Shown: in pieces, positions 59,081 through 64,000 of the stretch
Position numbering within the stretch: position 1 is the first letter of the stretch
How the letters are laid out: each line of letters starts with the position of its first letter
Assembly (NCBI RefSeq): GCF_041361345.1
Contig: NZ_JBGKAD010000001.1
Span: 2,232,001 to 2,296,000 of the forward strand
DNA from: Halobaculum sp. MBLA0147
GTDB lineage: Archaea > Halobacteriota > Halobacteria > Halobacteriales > Haloferacaceae
DNA length: 64,000 bases
Direction of reading: 5' to 3'
The notes under the pieces: generated by a model
Database searches by the model: none
What the model saw: only the letters and a program-made list of their open reading frames with translations
What the model was told of the DNA's origin: nothing
Translations under genes and position numbers: made by a program

Positions 59081-59956
59081 TCACTCCCGCGGACGGGACA
59101 CGTCGATTGGTGCCGCGGCACGCAACGCGGGTGGCATCCAGCGGTACCAGATCCGGCGGGCGTGTCGCCGCGGGCGTTCCGTCAACGAGACGACGAACGG
59201 GACGGCGCGGTCGCGGACGACGCCCAGCGTGACGAGCGCCACCCACCCGGCGACGCCGAGCCCCATCGTCCCGAACAACACCGCGTTGATCGCGTCGAAC
59301 CCACCCTCCCACAGTCGGGTGCCGAACAGGCGATCCGAGAGCCAGAACAGTGTCGTGAACCACAGCGAGACGGCCGCGACGAGCATCGACGTGTTCGCCC
59401 ACCGCAGCCACCGACTCGGCCCGACGCGCTCGCTCGTCTCGCGGGCGGTCGCCGCGCCCCGTTCCGTCCGCGTCCGCAGGTCCACGTCGCCGAGCGACGC
59501 CAGTTCCTCGGCCGCGACAGACACGCGTCCGTCGGTGTCGAGACGAGAGTCGAGTACGGCTTCCGCCGAGCGGGTGTCGTCCGACGCGTCGACGACGCTC
59601 TCGACCGCAGCTCGCTCTTCGGGGTCGTCCCCCTGGCTCGCGGCGAGTGCTCGCTCGCGGGCGGTTCGCACGACTCGTTCGCGGTCGACACCCTGCAGCG
59701 TCCGGGCGCGTTCGAGGGTGAGGTGTGCCGCCGCGAGCGACTCGACCAGGTCCGCCTCGTCGGCGTCTTCGAAGGCCCCCGCCAGTTGGTCGTCGGGGTA
59801 GTCGTCGAGCAGTCGGAAGTCGGCGACGCCGGACTGGAGGCGGTCGCGGATCCGCTGTTGGTCGCGGCGCCGCTTCGCGTCGTCCACGTCGGTGAACCCC
59901 TCCCGCACCCGACGCCGCTGGGTCTTCGTCAGCAACGATGCGGACTTGCGCTTCAC
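59081..59956 (-). CDS. Membrane protein with coiled N-terminal domain
   Basis: The 291-residue protein has a basic, then charged helical N-terminal region (about 1-160) and two transmembrane helices near the C-terminus (MLVAAVSLWFTTLFWL and AVLFGTMGLGVAGWVALVTLGVV). The GTG at 59956 (VKRKSASLLTKTQRRRVREGF) is the first start with a plausible protein; an in-frame start at 60238 would extend over the upstream region with atypical composition. No known family is recognised beyond haloarchaeal hypothetical proteins. Confidence 0.7.
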   Translation of the reverse strand: MKRKSASLLTKTQRRRVREGFTDVDDAKRRRDQQRIRDRLQSGVADFRLLDDYPDDQLAGAFEDADEADLVESLAAAHLTLERARTLQGVDRERVVRTARERALAASQGDDPEERAAVESVVDASDDTRSAEAVLDSRLDTDGRVSVAAEELASLGDVDLRTRTERGAATARETSERVGPSRWLRWANTSMLVAAVSLWFTTLFWLSDRLFGTRLWEGGFDAINAVLFGTMGLGVAGWVALVTLGVVRDRAVPFVVSLTERPRRHARRIWYRWMPPALRAAAPIDVSRPRE

Positions 59957-60183
59957 GAGACGGGGTACGGGACGCACGGGGCTTGTACTTTCCCGTCTGC
60001 AGCGTTCGGACCGACCGGTGTACGCCCCGTACAAGCCGTTCGGCGGGGCGAGCGACCGGTGTGAACGGTGAGCCGCCGTCGGGTCGACGAACGGCCGGAT
60101 TTCGGGTGGACGGCCGTCCAGCGGCGTCCAGACCGGTGAAACGAGTTCCGGGTCTAAGTGCCGGGGGCGACACGACCGCCGCG

Positions 60184-61302
60184 ATGGCAGCGATCGAGAC
60201 GGACGACCTACGGAAGGAGTACGGGGAGGTGACCGCACTCGACGATCTCGACCTCGTCGTCGAGACCGGCGAAGTGTTCGGGTTCCTCGGTCCGAACGGC
60301 GCCGGGAAGTCGACGGCGATCAGCGTGTTGCTGGGCTACGTCGCTCCGACGGCCGGGACGGCGACGGTCCTCGGCTCCGACGTGACCGAGCACCCCGCGG
60401 CGGTGCGCGCCGAGACGGGAGTGCTCCCGGAGAACGTCGGCGTGTACGACCGACTCACGGCACGCGAACACGTCGCCTCGGCGGTCCGGATACAGGACGC
60501 GACCGAGGAGCCGGCGACACTGTTGGACCGCGTCGGTCTCGCTCGCGACGCGTGGGATCGGCCCGCGGGCGAGTTCTCGACGGGGATGACACAGCGACTC
60601 GCGCTGGCGACGGCACTGGTCGGTGACCCGGACCTGCTCGTGTTGGACGAGCCACAGGCCGGGCTCGACCCGAACGGTCGAGCGGCGGTGCGCGACCTCG
60701 TCCGCGAGGAGGCGCGAGCCGGGACGACCGTCTTCTTCTCGTCGCACGTCGTCTCGGAGGTGGCGACCGTCGCGGACCGCGTGGGCGTGATGCGTGCCGG
60801 CGAGTTGGTCGCGGCAGACGGCGTCGACACACTCCGAGAGAGACTCGGCGGCGAGACCGTCGTCGCGGCGGAACTCGTCGACCCCGCCGTCGACCTCGGC
60901 GCGGTTCGGAACACGTCGGGTGTCACCGCGGTCGACGCCGTCGACGGCTCCACGGGACCGGGAACGGAGACGGAGACGGAGACCGACACGGAGACACTCG
61001 AGGACGCGCACGTCGCCGTCACCTGCGGGACGGCGCGTACGAAGGCCCGCGTCGTCGCGCAGCTGGAGGAGACCGCCGGCGTCGCGGACTTCCGCGTCGA
61101 GACGGGCAGCCTGGAGGCGTCGTTCGCCACGCTCACCGAGGGCGCACGAGCCGGCGAGCGCACCGCCGACGCGGTGGACGAGACGGGTGGTGGTGGAGAC
61201 CCGACCGACGAGACGGGTGGGACGGACGACGCGACGAGTGAGGTGGCGAGCGACGAGGTGGCGAGCGCAACTGTCGCGGCTGGAACGGAGGTGTCGTCGT
61301 GA
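60184..61302 (+). CDS. ABC-2 transporter ATP-binding protein
   Basis: The 372-residue ATPase has Walker A GPNGAGKST (about 39-47), Q-loop VLPENVG, signature FSTGMTQRLALA, Walker B LLVLDEPQAGLD and switch SSHVVSE. After about residue 215 comes a regulatory C-terminal region with an acidic TETETETDTETLED insert and an acidic tail. Its TGA overlaps the permease GTG (GTGA). Like NosF/CcmA-type subunits it drives an exporter or quality-control pump. Substrate unknown. Confidence 0.88.
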   Translation: MAAIETDDLRKEYGEVTALDDLDLVVETGEVFGFLGPNGAGKSTAISVLLGYVAPTAGTATVLGSDVTEHPAAVRAETGVLPENVGVYDRLTAREHVASAVRIQDATEEPATLLDRVGLARDAWDRPAGEFSTGMTQRLALATALVGDPDLLVLDEPQAGLDPNGRAAVRDLVREEARAGTTVFFSSHVVSEVATVADRVGVMRAGELVAADGVDTLRERLGGETVVAAELVDPAVDLGAVRNTSGVTAVDAVDGSTGPGTETETETDTETLEDAHVAVTCGTARTKARVVAQLEETAGVADFRVETGSLEASFATLTEGARAGERTADAVDETGGGGDPTDETGGTDDATSEVASDEVASATVAAGTEVSS

Positions 61303-62126
61303 CGACCCTGCGTGCGGTCGGTGGTGTGATCCGACAGGATCTCGCGGACGCCCGTCGATCCCGGCTGCTCCAGGCGGTGTTGGGGCTGTACGTGCTGTTC
61401 GTCGGGCTCCTCTTCGCTGGCGTCGGACTCACGGCGGGGCAGACGGTCCTCGCGGCCGTCCGGATCACGGTGCTGTTGGGGTTCCTGTTCGTCCCACTGG
61501 TCGCGCTGTTGGCCGGCTACCTGGCGGTGGCGGGCGAGCGCGAGTCCGGGACGCTCAGACTGCTGCTCGGTTACGGGCTCGAACGGAAGACGGTGGTGCT
61601 CGGCAAGTACCTCTCGCGTGTCGGTCTCGTCTCTGCGGGGCTCGTCGCCGCGTTCGTGGTCGCGGGGGCGGTCGCCGTCGTCCCGGGACTGTACCCCGAG
61701 CCACGACTCGCGACGGTGGCGACGTTCGGCGGCTTGACCGTCGCGTTCGCCGCGGCGTACGTCGCCGTCGCCGTCGCAGTGTCGACGGTGGCGGAGTCAC
61801 GGCGCGCGGCGACGACGCGGACGCTCGTCGTCTACTTCGTGTTCACGCTCTTCTGGTCGCGCGCGGGACCGACGACGGTCCCACAACTGGTCGGTGGCGT
61901 CCTCGACCACCTCACTGGCAGTCCCCCGTCCGGGTGGGTGTGGAACGTGTTCCTGGCCGCCAGCCCCGCGGAGGCGTACTTCCAAGCGCTGACCCTGTTG
62001 CCCGGCGACGCGCTGGTCTCCGGGACGGCGTTGCGGCCGATCACGCTGGTCGGTATCCTGCTCGCCTGGATCGTCCTCCCGACGGCACTCGCCGCTCTGC
62101 AGTTCGAGCGGGTGGACGTCGACTGA
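61299..62126 (+). CDS. ABC-2 transporter permease
   Basis: The 275-residue protein has six predicted transmembrane helices (for example LLQAVLGLYVLFVGLLFAGVGL, VTLLGFLFVPLVALLAGYLAV-like region at about 56-75, VGLVSAGLVAAFVVAGAVAV, ATFGGLTVAFAAAYVAVAVAV) and a NosY-like layout with AGERESGTLRLLLGYG after helix 2. It is translationally coupled to the ATPase gene. The two make a complete transporter as a 2+2 complex. The array of 25-bp repeats begins about 55 nt after its stop. Confidence 0.85.
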   Translation: MTTLRAVGGVIRQDLADARRSRLLQAVLGLYVLFVGLLFAGVGLTAGQTVLAAVRITVLLGFLFVPLVALLAGYLAVAGERESGTLRLLLGYGLERKTVVLGKYLSRVGLVSAGLVAAFVVAGAVAVVPGLYPEPRLATVATFGGLTVAFAAAYVAVAVAVSTVAESRRAATTRTLVVYFVFTLFWSRAGPTTVPQLVGGVLDHLTGSPPSGWVWNVFLAASPAEAYFQALTLLPGDALVSGTALRPITLVGILLAWIVLPTALAALQFERVDVD

Positions 62127-62180
62127 CCGTCGCGCCGGAGCCACCACGCACTGCCACTCGGTAGGCGCTCCCGAGTCTCC

Positions 62181-62396
62181 GCCGACGTACTACCCTCCAC
62201 ACCCCGCCGACGCACCGCTCTCCACACCCCGCCGGCGCACCGCTCTCACACCCTGCCGACGCACCGCTCTCCACACCCTGCCGACGCACCGCTCTCCACA
62301 CCCCGCCGGCGCACCGTCCTCCACACCCCGCCGACGCACCGCTCTCCACACCCCGCCGGCGCACCGCCCTCCACACCCCGCCGACGCACTACTCTC
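62181..62396. repeat. 25-bp tandem repeat, nine copies, upstream of aconitase
   Basis: The word GCCG(A/G)CGCACCGCTC recurs at 62181, 62206, 62231, 62255, 62280, 62305, 62330, 62355 and 62380, spaced 25 bp except once 24. Copies alternate irregularly between GACG and GGCG. It ends about 140 bp before the aconitase TATA box. No unique spacers are present. The gap 62397-62539 has no gene. Confidence 0.93.
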
Positions 62397-62539
62397 GCGA
62401 CGATCCCGTCGATACCGGCAGACGACGACCGTCGAAGTCGCCGCAAACACTGCGAGACGCGACGGCCTCGACCGGCGCGCTGCCTCCGAATCCCGACGCA
62501 GTCTGTCGATCTTGCGAGAGCAGTCACACTCTCGCCGGA

Positions 62540-62547
62540 TTTATATC
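62540..62547 (+). promoter_or_regulatory. TATA box of the aconitase gene
   Basis: TTTATATC, 26-33 nt upstream of the ATG at 62573, the best archaeal TATA match in the window. It implies a short or absent leader. Confidence 0.7.
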
Positions 62548-62572
62548 TGTTCGGAGGCGAGTCCCGGACGAT

Positions 62573-64000
62573 ATGGGACAGACGATCACGGAGAAGATCC
62601 TAGACGATCACCTCGTCGAGGGTGAACTCGAGACCGGCGAGGAGATCGGTATCGACGTCGACCAGGTGCTGACACAGGACACCACGGGGACCATGGTCTG
62701 GCTCCAGTTCGAGGCGCTGGAGATGGACGAGGTTCAGACGGAACTCGCCGCGCAGTACTGCGACCACCAGACGTACCAGTTCGACTTCAAGAACACGGAC
62801 GACCACCGGTTCCTCCGCTCGGCGGCGGGGACGTACGGCGCGTACTTCTCCCGGCCCGGCAACGGGATCTGTCACCAGGTCCACAAGGAGAACTTCGCGG
62901 CACCCGGCAAGACGCTGCTCGGCTCCGACAGCCACACGCCGACCCCCGGCGGCCTCGGCCAGCTCGCCATCGGTGCGGGTGGCCTCGACATCGCCGTCGC
63001 GATGGGTGGTGGCGCCTACTACGTCGAGATGCCCGAGGTCGTCAACGTCCACCTCACCGGCGAACTGCCGGAGTGGGCGACGGCCAAGGACGTGATCCTG
63101 AAGCTGCTCCAGGAGCTCACGGTCAAGGGCGGCGTGGACAAGGTGCTGGAGTACACCGGTCCGGGCGCGGAGTCGCTGTCGGTCCCCGAGCGGACGACGA
63201 TCACGAACATGGGGACGGAACTGGGTGCGACCTCCTCCATCTTCCCGACCGACGAGAAGACGAGAGAGTGGCTCGCGAAGTTCGACCGCGAGGACGAGTT
63301 CGTCGACCTCTCGGCGGACGACGACGCCGAGTACGCCGACACGATCGAACTCGACCTCTCGGAGCTGGAGCCGCTGATCGCCAAGCCGTCGATGCCGGAC
63401 AACGTCGTGCCGGTCAGCGAGGTCGAGGGGACGGAGGTCGACCAGGTGATGGTCGGCTCCTGTACCAACGGCGCATACGAGGACATCCTCCCGTCGGCGA
63501 AGATGCTCGCGGGCGAGCGGGTGAACCCGACGACGGAGATGATCGTCGCACCCGGCTCGAAGCAGGCCAGCGAGATGCTCGCCCGTAACGGCTGGACGGC
63601 GGAGTTGATGGCCGCCGGAGTCAACTTCTCGGAGGCGACGTGTGGTGCCTGTATCGGCATCGGCCACGTGCCGGCTTCCGACTCCGTCTCGCTGCGAACC
63701 TTCAACCGCAACTTCGAGGGTCGCTCGGGGATCGAGGACGACTCCGTGTACCTCTGTTCGCCGGAGGTCGCCACCGCGGCGGCGATCACGGGCGAGATCA
63801 CGGACCCGCGCAACCTGGACATGGAGGCGCCCGGCTTCGAGATGGGCACCGGTTACAGTCCCGGCATGGGCCAGGACGACCCGGACATCATCTCGCCGGA
63901 CCAGTCCGTCGACGACGAACTCATCAAGGGGCCGAACATCGGCGACGTGCCCCTGAAGGACGAACTCGGTAGCGACCTCGGCGGCGAGGCGCTGTTGAAG
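62573..64000 (+). CDS. acn: Aconitate hydratase, N-terminal 476 residues (runs off the window)
   Basis: Aconitase interconverts citrate and isocitrate in the TCA cycle. The visible part starts MGQTITEKILDDHLVEGEL and includes GSDSHTPTPGGLGQLAIGAGG, DIAVAMGGGAYYVEMP, the first cluster ligand in GSCTNGAYEDILPSAKM and the paired ligands in TCGACIGIGH, which bind the 4Fe-4S cluster. About 180 residues, including the C-terminal swivel domain, lie beyond 64000. The frame is open to the window end without a stop. The archaeal enzyme is about 650 residues. Promoter TTTATATC is upstream. Confidence 0.93.
   Translation, partial: MGQTITEKILDDHLVEGELETGEEIGIDVDQVLTQDTTGTMVWLQFEALEMDEVQTELAAQYCDHQTYQFDFKNTDDHRFLRSAAGTYGAYFSRPGNGICHQVHKENFAAPGKTLLGSDSHTPTPGGLGQLAIGAGGLDIAVAMGGGAYYVEMPEVVNVHLTGELPEWATAKDVILKLLQELTVKGGVDKVLEYTGPGAESLSVPERTTITNMGTELGATSSIFPTDEKTREWLAKFDREDEFVDLSADDDAEYADTIELDLSELEPLIAKPSMPDNVVPVSEVEGTEVDQVMVGSCTNGAYEDILPSAKMLAGERVNPTTEMIVAPGSKQASEMLARNGWTAELMAAGVNFSEATCGACIGIGHVPASDSVSLRTFNRNFEGRSGIEDDSVYLCSPEVATAAAITGEITDPRNLDMEAPGFEMGTGYSPGMGQDDPDIISPDQSVDDELIKGPNIGDVPLKDELGSDLGGEALLK

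Overview
The window is a 64-kb piece of a haloarchaeal (class Halobacteria) chromosome. Three things point there. Base composition is very GC-rich and the proteins are strongly acidic (Asp/Glu-rich, few Lys). Many genes start with GTG or ATG at the likely transcript 5' end, with a TATA-like box (TTTATA, TTATA, TTTTAC type) about 27 nt upstream and no Shine-Dalgarno sequence. The gene families are typically haloarchaeal: DUF2150, DUF502, HMG-CoA synthase, AglJ-type glycosyltransferase, KorAB, class I archaeal FBP aldolase, the CheC/CheD/CheY set, a haloarchaeal dUTPase and an archaeal aconitase. I saw no IS element, integrase, rRNA operon or CRISPR array.

Layout. 1-7.8 kb: a truncated methyltransferase, DUF2150, a large surface protein with an Ig-like and FG-GAP region, HMG-CoA synthase (mevalonate pathway), a small thioredoxin, an M24 peptidase and a winged-helix/MazF-like toxin-antitoxin pair. 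7.8-17.3 kb: a UvrD-like helicase, M20 peptidase, cupin, proline dehydrogenase, DUF502, hotdog thioesterase, riboflavin synthase and an M20D amidohydrolase. 17.4-25.7 kb: a PAS/GAF histidine kinase, an amidohydrolase, a GH16 hydrolase beside a membrane family 2 glycosyltransferase, a winged-helix regulator, an NRDE protein, DUF192, and a UPF0175/PIN toxin-antitoxin pair. 25.9-36.4 kb: korAB, 3-hydroxyacyl-CoA dehydrogenase, an HhH protein, the gluconeogenic pair fba-fbp, a zinc deacylase, PspA, an alpha/beta hydrolase and cspA. 36.7-46.9 kb: an ABC exporter, secreted DUF192, tRNA-Val(UAC) with a duplicated 3' end, aglJ, small membrane-protein genes, an HTH regulator and a ferredoxin. 46.9-51.4 kb: an SDR-fold protein without the usual catalytic residues, then cheD-cheC-cheY and a protein with a long Gly/Gln/Asn-rich middle. 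51.6-64 kb: nadE, a TrmB-type regulator, an aldehyde dehydrogenase, a second GAF histidine kinase, pheA, dut, a Tat lipoprotein, a membrane protein, an ABC-2 transporter pair and the first 476 codons of aconitase.

Central metabolism is prominent: KorAB and aconitase (TCA cycle), aldolase plus FBPase (gluconeogenesis), proline and aldehyde oxidation, and riboflavin, NAD and phenylalanine synthesis. Chemotaxis adaptation genes form one compact leftward unit.

The most unusual feature is non-coding. A roughly 115-bp element occurs four times (28563-28676, 36620-36735, 40770-40885, 46344-46458). Each copy has a T5 tract, a 15-17 bp hairpin whose apical stem covaries between copies, an A6/A5 linker, a second near-invariant hairpin, and then a degenerate CACCGC-rich tail. 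Three copies start 0-18 nt after a stop codon in convergent gene pairs. The fourth lies upstream of aglJ, and its tail has grown into 68-bp and 75-bp tandem arrays. Other intergenic minisatellites (27, 32, 38 and 25 bp) and tandem duplications that span stop codons suggest a chromosome prone to tandem-repeat formation between genes.
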